This document shows positions 38,256 to 47,277 of a DNA stretch of 64,000 bases, piece after piece. The stretch comes from CAVTWH01 sp963850915 (GTDB lineage Bacteria; Actinomycetota; Actinomycetes; Mycobacteriales; Micromonosporaceae): contig CAWKND010000010.1 in NCBI GenBank assembly GCA_963850915.1, positions 930,001 to 994,000 of the forward strand, given 5' to 3'. Position 1 is the first letter of the stretch. Every line of letters starts with the position of its first letter. The position numbers and the translations under genes are program-made. Below the pieces are notes generated by a model. The model did no database searches, was not told the DNA's origin, and saw only the letters and a list, made by a program, of their open reading frames with translations.

Positions 38256-40868
38256 GTGGCAAGCAACAGCAACAGCAACACCGACTCGCCGCGCGCGCCG
38301 GAGTCACGGCCGGCCGACGCCCAGTTCGACCGGTCGCCGCCACAGGACGTCGCGGCCGAGCAGAGCGTGCTCGGCGGCATGATGCTGTCCAAGGACGCCA
38401 TCGCCGACGTGGTCGAACTGCTGCGCCCGAACGACTTCTACCGGCCGGCCCACGCCACCATCTTCGACGCGGTACTCGATCTCTACGGCCGCGGCGAGCC
38501 GGCCGACGCGATCACCGTGGCCGCCTCCCTCTCCGACGCCGGTGACCTGGGGCGCATCGGCGGCGCTCCCTACCTGCACACGCTGATCGCCAGCGTGCCC
38601 ACCGCCGCCAACGCCGCCTACTACGCCAAGATCGTGGGCGAACGGGCGGTACTGCGCCGCCTCATCGAGGCCGGTACCCGCATCGTCCAGCTCGGCTACG
38701 GCAGCGCGGCGGGCGGCGGCCGTGACGTCGACGACGTGGTCGACCTGGCTCAACAGGCGGTCTACGACATCACGGAGCGCCGGGTCAGCGAGGACTTCGC
38801 GATCCTCTCCGAGCTGCTGCAGCCCACGCTCGACGAGATCGAAGCGGTAGGCGCCTCGGGTGGCGTGATGACCGGCATCCCGACCGGTTTCAGCGACCTC
38901 GACCGGCTACTCAACGGCCTGCACCCCGGCCAACTCATCATCGTGGCCGGTAGGCCTGGTCTGGGCAAGGCACTGGCCCTGGACACCCCGCTGCCGACGC
39001 CCGACGGCTGGACCACGATGAGCGCCGTCCAGGTCGGTGACCTGCTGCTCGACGGCGACGGCCAGCCGACCCTGGTCACCGCGACTAGTGAGGTGATGCA
39101 CGAGCGGCCCTGCTACGAGGTCGAGTTCTCCGACGGCAGCGTGATCGTGGCCGACGGCGAGCACCGGTGGCTGACCCAGACCCGCCGCGCGCGCCGCTCC
39201 GGCCTGCCGGCACAGGTCTGCACGACCGAAGAGATGCGCGAAACCCTGCGCGCACCGACCGCCGATCGCCGGCTCAACCACTCGGTCGCCAACGCCGGTG
39301 CCCTGCAACTGCCGGAGCGGAAGCTGCTGATCCCGGCATACACCCTCGGACTCTGGCTGGGCGACGGCCACTCGGCGGCCGCCCGGTTCACCACCGCCGA
39401 CCCGGAACTGATCCTCCATGTCGAGGCCGACGGCTACACCGTGCGCCAGAGCGGCCCGCTGGTCTACACGATCGTGCTGCCCCAACCCGAGCCGCTCGCT
39501 CCCCGGCTCTGCGTGGTCTGCGGTGCGTCATTTCAGCCTCGCGCATCGAGCGTGCTCACCTGCGGGCGTAGCTGCGGTCGCCGGCCGGCCTCCACCGCGC
39601 TGGCGCGGACTGCCCAAGCGTGTGCACACTGCGGCCGGGTCACTGCGGCTACCGCCGACGGCTCGATCCGGTGCGCCGAATGCCATCACCGGTTCGGGTC
39701 GTTCACCGGGCTGCTGCGCGAGGTCGGCGTACTCGGCGACAAGCACATCCCGGCGGCATACCTGCGTGCTTCGCAGGCACAACGGCGGGAGCTGCTGGCC
39801 GGCCTGCTGGACACCGACGGCACGGTGGCTCCGGCGGGCAATGTGCAGTACTGCTCGACATCGAAGAAGCTGGCCGACGATGTCTACGAGCTCGTCGTCA
39901 GTCTGGGCTACCGGTGCACCGTGACGATGAAGGCGGTACGCGGGCACACGCCGGCGAGTTCGATCGCGTACACCCTGAACTTCTCCACCGATGACGAAGT
40001 CTTCCGGCTGGAGCGCAAGCGGTTGCTGCACAAGGAAAGGCGACGCACCGCAAGCACTGTCCGCAGTGACAAGCGGTTCGTGGTCGACGTGCGTCCGGTC
40101 GCCAGCCGGCCGGTCAAGTGCGTGTCGGTCGACAATGCCCAGCACCTCTACCTCGCCGGGCGCTCGATGATCCCCACCCACAACAGCACCGCGGCAATGG
40201 ATTTTGCCCGCTCTGCGTCGGTACGCCACAACTTGGCCAGTGCGATCTTCTCGCTGGAGATGAGCAAGGTCGAGATCGTCATGCGACTGCTCTCCGCCGA
40301 GGCGCGGGTACCCCTGCACGTACTGCGCTCCGGCCAGCTCTCCGACGACGACTGGACCAAGCTGGCCCGCCGGATGGGCGAGATCAGCGAAGCGCCGCTC
40401 TTCGTCGACGACACCCCGAACATGACGCTGATGGAGATCCGGGCCAAGGCCCGCCGCCTCAAGCAGCGCAACGACCTCAAGTTGATCGTGGTCGACTACC
40501 TGCAGCTGATGAGCTCGCCGAAGCGGGTGGAGAGCCGGCAGCAGGAGGTCGCCGAGTTGTCGCGTGGCCTGAAGCTGCTCGCCAAGGAGGTCGACTGCCC
40601 GGTCATCGCGGTCAGTCAGCTCAACCGCGGCCCCGAACAGCGCACCGACAAGCGACCCCAACTGTCCGATTTGCGCGAGAGTGGGTCAATTGAACAGGAT
40701 GCGGACGTTGTCATACTTTTGCATCGCGACGACTACTACGACAAGGAGTCGCCGCGTGCTGGTGAGGCCGACTTCATCGTCGCCAAGCACCGCAACGGCC
40801 CGACCGACACGGTGACCGTGGCCGCGCAGCTGCACCTGTCCCGCTTCATCGACATGGCAATCAACTAG
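38256..40868 (+). CDS. dnaB: Replicative DNA helicase DnaB, interrupted by an intein
   Basis: 870 residues as translated, about 465 after splicing. The N domain is clear (PPQDVAAEQSVLGGMMLSKD, DFYRPAHATIFDAVLDLY). The RecA-like domain has Walker A GRPGLGK/ST split by the intein, IFSLEMSKVEIVMRLLSAEA, and Walker B LIVVDYLQLM. The C-terminal segments are ISQLNRGPEQR-type (AVSQLNRGPEQRTDKRPQLS) and FIVAKHRNGPTDTV. It is the hexameric 5'-3' helicase of the replisome. The assigned start lacks a ribosome site (see 38156-38255). Location after rplI is conserved in actinobacteria, here interrupted by the TetR-controlled genes. Confidence 0.95.
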   Translation: MASNSNSNTDSPRAPESRPADAQFDRSPPQDVAAEQSVLGGMMLSKDAIADVVELLRPNDFYRPAHATIFDAVLDLYGRGEPADAITVAASLSDAGDLGRIGGAPYLHTLIASVPTAANAAYYAKIVGERAVLRRLIEAGTRIVQLGYGSAAGGGRDVDDVVDLAQQAVYDITERRVSEDFAILSELLQPTLDEIEAVGASGGVMTGIPTGFSDLDRLLNGLHPGQLIIVAGRPGLGKALALDTPLPTPDGWTTMSAVQVGDLLLDGDGQPTLVTATSEVMHERPCYEVEFSDGSVIVADGEHRWLTQTRRARRSGLPAQVCTTEEMRETLRAPTADRRLNHSVANAGALQLPERKLLIPAYTLGLWLGDGHSAAARFTTADPELILHVEADGYTVRQSGPLVYTIVLPQPEPLAPRLCVVCGASFQPRASSVLTCGRSCGRRPASTALARTAQACAHCGRVTAATADGSIRCAECHHRFGSFTGLLREVGVLGDKHIPAAYLRASQAQRRELLAGLLDTDGTVAPAGNVQYCSTSKKLADDVYELVVSLGYRCTVTMKAVRGHTPASSIAYTLNFSTDDEVFRLERKRLLHKERRRTASTVRSDKRFVVDVRPVASRPVKCVSVDNAQHLYLAGRSMIPTHNSTAAMDFARSASVRHNLASAIFSLEMSKVEIVMRLLSAEARVPLHVLRSGQLSDDDWTKLARRMGEISEAPLFVDDTPNMTLMEIRAKARRLKQRNDLKLIVVDYLQLMSSPKRVESRQQEVAELSRGLKLLAKEVDCPVIAVSQLNRGPEQRTDKRPQLSDLRESGSIEQDADVVILLHRDDYYDKESPRAGEADFIVAKHRNGPTDTVTVAAQLHLSRFIDMAIN
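38970..40184 (+). mobile_element. DnaB intein (405 residues) with LAGLIDADG endonuclease, class 3 features
   Basis: Inserted between Lys and Ser of Walker A, residues 239-643 of the precursor. The first residue is Ala (ALALDTPLPTPDGW), not Cys/Ser, and the end is PTHN followed by Ser+1. The class 3 WCT triad is present: Trp67 in block B (GEHRWLTQ), Cys384 in block F (VKCVSVD) and Thr403 in block G (PTHN). Block B carries His65. The homing endonuclease has TLGLWLGDG (125-133) and LLAGLLDTDG (275-284). Between them two four-cysteine clusters (181, 184, 198, 202 and 218, 221, 235, 238) look like zinc fingers. Confidence 0.9.
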
Positions 40869-40879
40869 CCCGCGTCAGC

Positions 40880-40937
40880 TGATCATGGAGTTGGAGTTGT
40901 TATCCGGCAAGGAATAACAGCTCCAACTCCATGATCA
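40880..40937. terminator. 24-bp inverted repeat between dnaB and the ABC-F gene
   Basis: Arms 40880-40903 and 40914-40937 pair over 24 bp with a single G-T pair and a 10-nt loop. It is a bidirectional terminator between convergent genes, and the second arm contains the ABC-F stop codon. Confidence 0.8.
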
Positions 40938-42545
40938 CATTCGGTCATGCGCGATGGGCGCGTGGGAGAGCACCATGCCGTCCGACACCGACCACCAGCG
41001 GGTGTACCCGACGGACTCGGCGAAGTACCGGTCGTGCGTCACCATCACCACCGTGCCCCGGAACTCGCGGAGCGCCTCCTCCACCACGTCGAGCGCGTCG
41101 AAGTCGAGGTAGTTCGTCGGCTCGTCGAGTAGCAGTACCGGCGCGCCACTGTTGACCATGGTGGCCAGCAGCAGCCGGCGCAGCTCCCCGGCGGAGAGGG
41201 TACGCAGCGGCTGGGCCTGCTGATCCTCGTCGAAGAGGTACCCGAGCAGCGTGTCACTCGCCTCGTCGACGTACATCGGTACCTGCGAACGGAAGTAGTC
41301 GAGTACCGAAGTGGACAGCCGCAGCAGGTCATGCGTCTGCGGCAACAGCGCCACCGGCGCCTCCGGAGACACGGCAACGGACGACGAAGGGGAGGCGAGG
41401 GCGCGCAGCAGCGTGGTCTTGCCGGCACCGTTGCGGCCGGTGATGAGTACCCGGTCACCCGCGCACACCGACAGCTCCGGTACCCGCAGCCGCTGCCCGA
41501 CCACCAGATCGGCGACCTTGATGACCAGCTCGCCGTCGGGTACCACCGGATCGAAGGCGAGCGTGAGCCGTGGCCGGGTGGCCGGCTCGGCCAGCCAGGA
41601 GATCGCCTGCATCTGCCGGGCCAGCCGACGCTCGCGTACCTTCGCCTTCTTCGCCACCTTCTTCGCGATCCGCCGCAGGTGCGGCGCGGCGGCGCCGCTA
41701 CGGACCGTCAGCTCCACCGACAGCGCGTGGTCCTTGGTGTTCTCGATGTCCTCGGCGAGCCGCCGCCGCATCTTCTCCTGCGCCTCGTAGTCGAGCAGCA
41801 GCCGCTCCCAACGGTGCTGCTTCTCGGCCCGGTACGCGGTGTAGTTGCCCTCGTACACCTGCGGCTCGTCGTGGATGCCGTCGAGTTCGAAGATCCGGTT
41901 GGCGAACGTGTCGAGGAACGCCCGGTCGTGCGTGACGACGAGCAGCGCACCCGGGAAGTCGGCCAGGTAGTCGCCGAGCCAAGCCGTCCCGTCGGCGTCC
42001 AGGTGGTTGGTCGGCTCGTCGAGGACCAGTACGGTCGGCTCGCCGAGCAGTACCTGGGCCAGCATCACCCGGGCCTGTTCGCCACCCGAGAGCCGGCCGA
42101 GCGGCGCGTCCCGGGGCAGCTGATCCACTTCGAGCCGGGCCAGGACAGCGTCCACCCGGGCCTGGTAGGCCCAGCCGCCCTGCTGCGCGAAGCGCTCCTG
42201 GGTAGCCGCGTAACCGTCCAGCTGCGCCGGATCACTGAGATCGAAAGCCGTCAGTTCCCGGGAGAGCGCTGCCAGCGGGCCGGGCGCGGCGGCGAGCAGC
42301 GAGGCGACGGTGGCCGACGGGTCGGGGACCTGCTGGGCGTACCAGCCGACGCGGGTACCCGGGCCGAGGCGTACGTGCCCGTGGCGCGGGCGCTGCGCGC
42401 CGACGAGGCAGCGCAGCAGCGTGGACTTGCCGACGCCGTTGGGGCCGACGAGCCCGACGCGCTCGGTGCCGGACAGGGTGAACGAGACGCCTTCGAACAG
42501 CGGGTCGCCGTCGAAGTCGGTACCAAGATCAATTGCTTGTAGCAC
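40935..42545 (-). CDS. ABC-F family ATP-binding protein
   Basis: 536 residues from GTG at 42545, 8 bp after GGAGG (longer in-frame starts exist). Two ABC domains are present: Walker A GLVGPNGVGKSTLL and LITGRNGAGKTTLL, signatures LSGGEQARVMLAQ and LSAGELRRLLLAT, Walker B VLVLDEPTNHLD and VLLLDEPTNYLD. There are no membrane helices. A Lys/Arg-rich interdomain linker (IAKKVAKKAKVRERRLARQM) is present. ABC-F proteins act on the ribosome. Some actinomycete members protect against macrolides, lincosamides or the producer's own antibiotic, others are housekeeping. Which applies cannot be decided. Confidence 0.88.
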   Translation of the reverse strand: MLQAIDLGTDFDGDPLFEGVSFTLSGTERVGLVGPNGVGKSTLLRCLVGAQRPRHGHVRLGPGTRVGWYAQQVPDPSATVASLLAAAPGPLAALSRELTAFDLSDPAQLDGYAATQERFAQQGGWAYQARVDAVLARLEVDQLPRDAPLGRLSGGEQARVMLAQVLLGEPTVLVLDEPTNHLDADGTAWLGDYLADFPGALLVVTHDRAFLDTFANRIFELDGIHDEPQVYEGNYTAYRAEKQHRWERLLLDYEAQEKMRRRLAEDIENTKDHALSVELTVRSGAAAPHLRRIAKKVAKKAKVRERRLARQMQAISWLAEPATRPRLTLAFDPVVPDGELVIKVADLVVGQRLRVPELSVCAGDRVLITGRNGAGKTTLLRALASPSSSVAVSPEAPVALLPQTHDLLRLSTSVLDYFRSQVPMYVDEASDTLLGYLFDEDQQAQPLRTLSAGELRRLLLATMVNSGAPVLLLDEPTNYLDFDALDVVEEALREFRGTVVMVTHDRYFAESVGYTRWWSVSDGMVLSHAPIAHDRM

Positions 42546-42707
42546 AGGCCCCACCTCCACACGCTTCGCGGGGCGCACGCCGAGATCGGCTCGCGTGCGC
42601 GGGAAAGATCAGCGAAAGCGGTGGCTCACAGCATCGGTCGGGGCGCTCCTCGGTCGGGGACAGGCGGGATCCAGCCTGCCGCGTCGGCGGCCGGGCGGCA
42701 ACCCGAA

Positions 42708-43337
42708 TTACCGGAAGATGGCCAGCGCATCCGCCACTTCAGCGTCGCTGACCTGCGGAAAGTGATCGTAATAACGGCTCACAGCAGCAAAATCCGGGGG
42801 TACCAGCGGGCACAGCACCTCCGCCGCGCGCGCCACCCGCTCCACGGCGGCAGGCGAGCCCACCGGCACGGCCACCACCACCCGGGTGGCGCCGAGATCG
42901 CCGGCGATCCGGACGGCAGCCCGCGCGGTGGCGCCGGTGGCCAGCCCGTCATCGACCAGCAGCGCGGTGTGCCCGGCGAGCGACGGCGCCGGCCGGCCGG
43001 GCCGGTAGAGCCGCTCGCGGCGGATCAGCTCGGCCGTCTCCGCCTCGGTGACCTCGGCGATCTCGGTCGGCTCCAGCCGGTCGGCGATCTGTGCGTTGAG
43101 CACCCGTACGCCGCCCGGGCCCAGCGCGCCGAAGGCCACCTCGGGCAGCCACGGGACACCGAGCTTGCGTACCACCAGCACGTCCAGTGCCACCCCGAGC
43201 GCCCGAGCTATCGGCGCGGCGACCGGTACCCCGCCCCGCACCAGCCCGAGTACCACCGGCGCCGGGTACCCACGCCCTACCACGAGCGCGGCCAGCTGGG
43301 CGCCAGCCTCGGCACGGTCCCGGAAATACGGGCTCAC
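42708..43337 (-). CDS. Phosphoribosyltransferase domain protein
   Basis: 209 residues from GTG at 43337. The PRPP-binding loop LLVDDGLATGATARAA is at about residue 120. The N-terminal half has VVLGLVRGGVPVAAPIAR and VLVVRKLGVPWLPEVAFGAL. This is the stand-alone PRTase family of actinobacteria often described as a predicted phosphoribosyltransferase of unknown substrate. The start overlaps the upstream GT-C gene stop (GTGA), so the two are co-translated. Confidence 0.85.
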   Translation of the reverse strand: MSPYFRDRAEAGAQLAALVVGRGYPAPVVLGLVRGGVPVAAPIARALGVALDVLVVRKLGVPWLPEVAFGALGPGGVRVLNAQIADRLEPTEIAEVTEAETAELIRRERLYRPGRPAPSLAGHTALLVDDGLATGATARAAVRIAGDLGATRVVVAVPVGSPAAVERVARAAEVLCPLVPPDFAAVSRYYDHFPQVSDAEVADALAIFR

Positions 43338-44611
43338 GCCCCCAGTGTCTGCTCCGCCAACTCCGGCTCGGGCGGCGGGTCCACCGGCGCGGGTGGGCGC
43401 AGCGCGGGTACCCACACGGCGAAGGCGACCGGGTAGAGCAGGTACCCGAAGCGCGAAGACGGCATCAGCAGCGTGGCCGCGAGTAGCCCGACGGCGCAGA
43501 CCAGCGCGGCATCGCCGGCGTCGCGCAGCCGTCGCCGCCACAGCCAGATGCCGATCGCCAGCCCGGCAATCAGCAGCAGGCCGGCGGCGATGGCCGAGCC
43601 GCCGGGCAGCCAGAGCGCGATCAGGTGACCGGGGAAGTTGCTGGCGGCCGGGCTGCCCACCAGACCGTGCCCGAGCGGGAAGCGGATCACGTTCTCCACG
43701 AACGCGTCCGGGTTGACCAGGGCGGGCGGGATCAGTACCAGGACCGGGATGCCGAGCGCGCCGAGCGCTGTCCGGATGCCGTGCCGGCGGGTCAGCGCGA
43801 GCGCGACCAGGACCAGCGCGACCGGCCAGGCGAAGAGTTTGAGTGCGCCGGCGATCCCGACGACCACGCCGGCGGCGGTGTCCCGTCCGGTCGCGGCGTA
43901 CGCGAGGGCGAGCAGGCAGAGCGCGAGTACCGGCAGGTCGTCCCCGCCCACCGCGAGCGCGAGGGTACCCAGCGGCACGACGAGTACCGCCTGGAAGGCC
44001 CGGATCAGTGCCGGGTCGGCCACGCCCGCGTCCCGGAGCAGCTTCAGTGCCCAGCCGACGGCGAGCATGGTGACGAGTGCGAACCAGACCCGGGCATCGG
44101 TCCACCAGGCATCGCCGGCGAGTGCCCGGGGCAGCCCGAAGAGCGCCATGCCCGGCTGGTACGGCAGGTAGCCGAGGAGCCGTTCGTCGGCTGGCAGTGC
44201 GGCGATGGCGTCGTGGCTCAGGTACGGCGTTCCGGTGTGCAGCAGCCGGTCCCCGCCGTGCTCGACGACGACGACCTCCTCCTGCGCCCGCCCGGCCATC
44301 CCGTGCGCCCGCTGTACCGCCTCGATCACCAGCGGAACCAGCGCGGCACCGACGAACGCGAGCAGCGCGAGCCAGGCGCGGATTGGGGTAGTGAGAATGC
44401 GCGGCTGGCGGATCAGCCAGAGCAGCGTGATCACCGCGACGGCCACGTAGTAACCCGCAGCGGTCCAACCCCAGAACTCATGCGGGAGGAGAGTGGCGGT
44501 CGCCCCGGTCACCAAGGCAAACGCAGCAGAGATCGCATACAGGCCGATGTCGACGGCGCAGCCGCCGGCCGCGCGGTCGATCCGGGTCAGCACCTGCCCA
44601 GTCTGCCGCAC
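43334..44611 (-). CDS. GT87-like (DUF2029) multi-pass glycosyltransferase
   Basis: 425 residues with about ten membrane helices. Loops include GTPYLSHDAIAALPADERLLGYLPYQ-type sequence (acidic/aromatic) and ALAVGGDDLPVLALCLLALA. GALKLFAWPVALVLVALALT matches the conserved K-W/P region of GT87 proteins. Likely it uses a polyprenyl-phosphate sugar donor on the outer face of the membrane. It is first in a two-gene unit with the phosphoribosyltransferase, suggesting a link to phosphoribosyl-derived sugar donors, but that is inference. Confidence 0.65.
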   Translation of the reverse strand: MRQTGQVLTRIDRAAGGCAVDIGLYAISAAFALVTGATATLLPHEFWGWTAAGYYVAVAVITLLWLIRQPRILTTPIRAWLALLAFVGAALVPLVIEAVQRAHGMAGRAQEEVVVVEHGGDRLLHTGTPYLSHDAIAALPADERLLGYLPYQPGMALFGLPRALAGDAWWTDARVWFALVTMLAVGWALKLLRDAGVADPALIRAFQAVLVVPLGTLALAVGGDDLPVLALCLLALAYAATGRDTAAGVVVGIAGALKLFAWPVALVLVALALTRRHGIRTALGALGIPVLVLIPPALVNPDAFVENVIRFPLGHGLVGSPAASNFPGHLIALWLPGGSAIAAGLLLIAGLAIGIWLWRRRLRDAGDAALVCAVGLLAATLLMPSSRFGYLLYPVAFAVWVPALRPPAPVDPPPEPELAEQTLGA

Positions 44612-44641
44612 GAAGCCGGCATCGGGTGACCGGGCCGCTGG

Positions 44642-47134
44642 TCAGCCGGTGTCGTCGCGGCGCTGGAAGCCGGTACGCCGCTGCGGCAGCCGGATCACGG
44701 CGCCCTCCTCGTGTAGGGCGGCGGCGAGTGCGCCGGGCCGGCCGGCGTACCCCCGGTGCAGCGCGGCGAGCAGCCGGGGCAGGGAGAGCGAGCGGGCGAA
44801 CAGGTGCCCCTGCCCGGCCGGGCAGCCCAGCTCCCAGAGTTGCCGGCGCTGCTCCTCGTTCTCCACGCCTTCGGCGACTACGAGCATGTTCAGGCTGCGG
44901 CCGAGTTCGATGGTGCCGCGTACCACCGCGCCCTCGGTACCGGACTCCATTTGCGAGACGAACGCCCGGTCGATCTTCAACTCGTGGACCGGTACCCGGG
45001 CGAGTGTGGCCAGCGAGCTGTAGCCGGTACCGAAGTCGTCCAGGGCCAGCCGGACGCCCAGTTCGCCGAGGCGGCGCAGTACCTCGTCGACGACTTCGAG
45101 TTGGGAGAGGGTGACCGACTCGGTGATCTCGATGATCAGTGCTTCGGCGGGTACCTGCGCCTTGATCAGGTGGCCGCGGACGAACTCCGGGAAGTCCGGG
45201 TTGAGGATGCTGCGCGGCGAGACGTTGACCGCGACCGGGAAGTTCCAGCCGGCCGCGCGCCAGGTGGCGACGGCGGTGAGCGCCTCGTCGAGGACGGCCG
45301 CGGAGAAGGCCTGCAGGTGGGTGGAGCGCTCGACGGATTCGATGAACCGGGCCGGGCTGAGATCACCCTGGCGTGGATGCCGCCAGCGGGCAAGCGCCTC
45401 GGCCGAGACGACCTCACCGGTACCCAGGTCGACCACCGGCTGGAACTCCAGGGTGAACTCGTGTTCGGCGATGGCCCGGGGCAGTTCGGCGTTGAGCTGG
45501 AGTTGTTCGGTGTTGCTGACGTCCATCCCGTCGGAGTAGAGGGCGACGCCCTGTCCGGAGCGCTTGGCGTGGTACATCGCCAGATCGGCGCGGCGGAGCA
45601 GTTCGCGGATCCCGTCGGTGGTGGGCGCCACGGCCACCCCGGCACTGGCCCGCAGGCCGAGCCGCATGCCCTCGATCACCATCGGCTCGCCGAGCGCCGC
45701 GAGTACCATCCGCGCCCGGGGTACCGCCAGTGCCGGCGCGCCCAGCCCGCCGATGAGTACCGCGAACTCGTCCCCGCCCAGCCGGGCCACCAGGTCGCCG
45801 TCCGAGGCGGCGGCCGCGAGTCGCAGCGCCACCTCGGCGAGTACCCGGTCGCCCGCGGCGTGCCCGAGCGCGTCGTTGATCTCTTTGAAGTGGTCCAGGT
45901 CGATGACGAGCAGCGCCAGCATGCCGGCGTCCGGCGAGTCGAGCGCCTGCTGCCCCCGCTCTTCCAGGTGCCGCCGGTTGGCCAACCCGGTCAACTGGTC
46001 GTGGGTCGCCGCGTGCTCGTTGCTCTGGCTCAGTTCGACCGTCTGCCCGTGCACGCTCGCGTTGCGTACGGCGGTGGCGAGCGCGGCGGCGAAGCTGCGC
46101 AGCCGGTAGTTCTCCCGCTCGCTGAGCGCCACCCGGCCAAGGAACCGCAGCCGCAGTTCGCCGACGTCAGCGAGGCCCTCGCGACTCTCCAAGGCGATGG
46201 TGATGGTGGGTCCGGGTGTGGCCGGCGCGGCCTCGGGTACCCCGTCGAAGTGCACGCCCTTGTCGTTGCCACGGACCAGCCGCCGGGGTCCGGCGGCGCC
46301 GGCCACCTCGACCTCCGCCTCGTCCGCGGAGAACAGCCGGGCAGCGCGGAGGACGGCCGCGCCCAGTACGGCGGTCACGTCGACGGCCGAGAAGTCGTTG
46401 GTACTGCGGGCGAGTTCCCGCCAGGCCTCCCGCTCCTCGCGGGCGCGCAGGCGCTGCCGGGAGACGAGGTAGAGGCCGAACATGCTGATCGGTACGCCAG
46501 CTGCCAGTGCCGGCTGGTAGCCGAGCAGGTAGATCGCGATGATGGCGAGCCCGAGTCGGGCGACGTCGGTACCGAGCCGGATGTCCCAGTTGCTGCGCAG
46601 CCGCTCCGCGAAGGAGGTACCCGAGGCGACAGCGATGATCCCGATCCCGACGACCTCGTCGGTGACCAGGACGGCGACTCCGGCGAGCGCCATCCGGGGC
46701 AGGTCGGACCAGCGACCCTGGAATGGTGTCGTCACGAAGCCGCCGGCGAGTATGCCAGCCCCCGCGACGAGCACGAGGCGCGCCGTGTTGGCGGTGAGCT
46801 TGATGAGCGGCAGGCGGATGAACGCGACCAGCGTGCCGACCGCGACCGCGAGGAGCAGCAGCGGCCACCAGACAAAGCCGACGCCAAGGAACACCGCCGC
46901 GTCGGAAGCGGAGATGGAGTGCGTCTGTGACCGGATTCGTACCCGGACGGCGAGTTTCAGCGCGACCACCATGGTGACCGCGATGACGGCCGCACGGAGA
47001 AGTTGGGTGCGGCCAACCCCGGTGTGGAGCAGTTGACTGACCGCGATGATCAACGATGCCAGGGCAACGAGCGACAAGCCCACGACTATGCACCACAGCC
47101 GTCGGTTCACGCCCCTCGTTCCGGTCTCCGGCAC
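44642..47134 (-). CDS. Membrane-bound GGDEF-EAL cyclic-di-GMP protein
   Basis: 830 residues from GTG at 47134 (GAGGCGG site). Seven or so membrane helices occupy about 10-220, followed by a GAF-like region. The GGDEF domain is intact (LARLGGDEFAVLIGG, near 453-457). The EAL domain is also intact in its signature (VSAEALARWRHP near 578) with DDFGTGYSSLATL and VAEGVENEEQR. It could both make and degrade c-di-GMP. The resemblance is to the MHYT/CHASE-less multi-pass RmdA/CdgB-type proteins of streptomycetes that time development. Two small ORFs lie immediately upstream on the same strand. Confidence 0.9.
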   Translation of the reverse strand: MPETGTRGVNRRLWCIVVGLSLVALASLIIAVSQLLHTGVGRTQLLRAAVIAVTMVVALKLAVRVRIRSQTHSISASDAAVFLGVGFVWWPLLLLAVAVGTLVAFIRLPLIKLTANTARLVLVAGAGILAGGFVTTPFQGRWSDLPRMALAGVAVLVTDEVVGIGIIAVASGTSFAERLRSNWDIRLGTDVARLGLAIIAIYLLGYQPALAAGVPISMFGLYLVSRQRLRAREEREAWRELARSTNDFSAVDVTAVLGAAVLRAARLFSADEAEVEVAGAAGPRRLVRGNDKGVHFDGVPEAAPATPGPTITIALESREGLADVGELRLRFLGRVALSERENYRLRSFAAALATAVRNASVHGQTVELSQSNEHAATHDQLTGLANRRHLEERGQQALDSPDAGMLALLVIDLDHFKEINDALGHAAGDRVLAEVALRLAAAASDGDLVARLGGDEFAVLIGGLGAPALAVPRARMVLAALGEPMVIEGMRLGLRASAGVAVAPTTDGIRELLRRADLAMYHAKRSGQGVALYSDGMDVSNTEQLQLNAELPRAIAEHEFTLEFQPVVDLGTGEVVSAEALARWRHPRQGDLSPARFIESVERSTHLQAFSAAVLDEALTAVATWRAAGWNFPVAVNVSPRSILNPDFPEFVRGHLIKAQVPAEALIIEITESVTLSQLEVVDEVLRRLGELGVRLALDDFGTGYSSLATLARVPVHELKIDRAFVSQMESGTEGAVVRGTIELGRSLNMLVVAEGVENEEQRRQLWELGCPAGQGHLFARSLSLPRLLAALHRGYAGRPGALAAALHEEGAVIRLPQRRTGFQRRDDTG

Positions 47135-47250
47135 GCGACCGCCTCAGAGTTGGGATTCCTCTGGTAACGGTCGACAGCCTATGTCACCGAACTACCGGCG
47201 AACCAGGCTCGCAGCCGAGCTGTGCAGGGGCGACCGGAGCCGCGCTCGAC

Positions 47251-47277
47251 TGAGGCCAGGCTCCGGGGGCTGCCTCA
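47251..47277 (-). terminator. Hairpin overlapping the stop of the hexapeptide-repeat gene
   Basis: TGAGGCCAG (47251-47259) pairs with CTGCCTCA (47270-47277) with one bulged base. It lies between the small gene and the GGDEF-EAL gene and may act as a weak terminator or attenuator. Confidence 0.4.
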
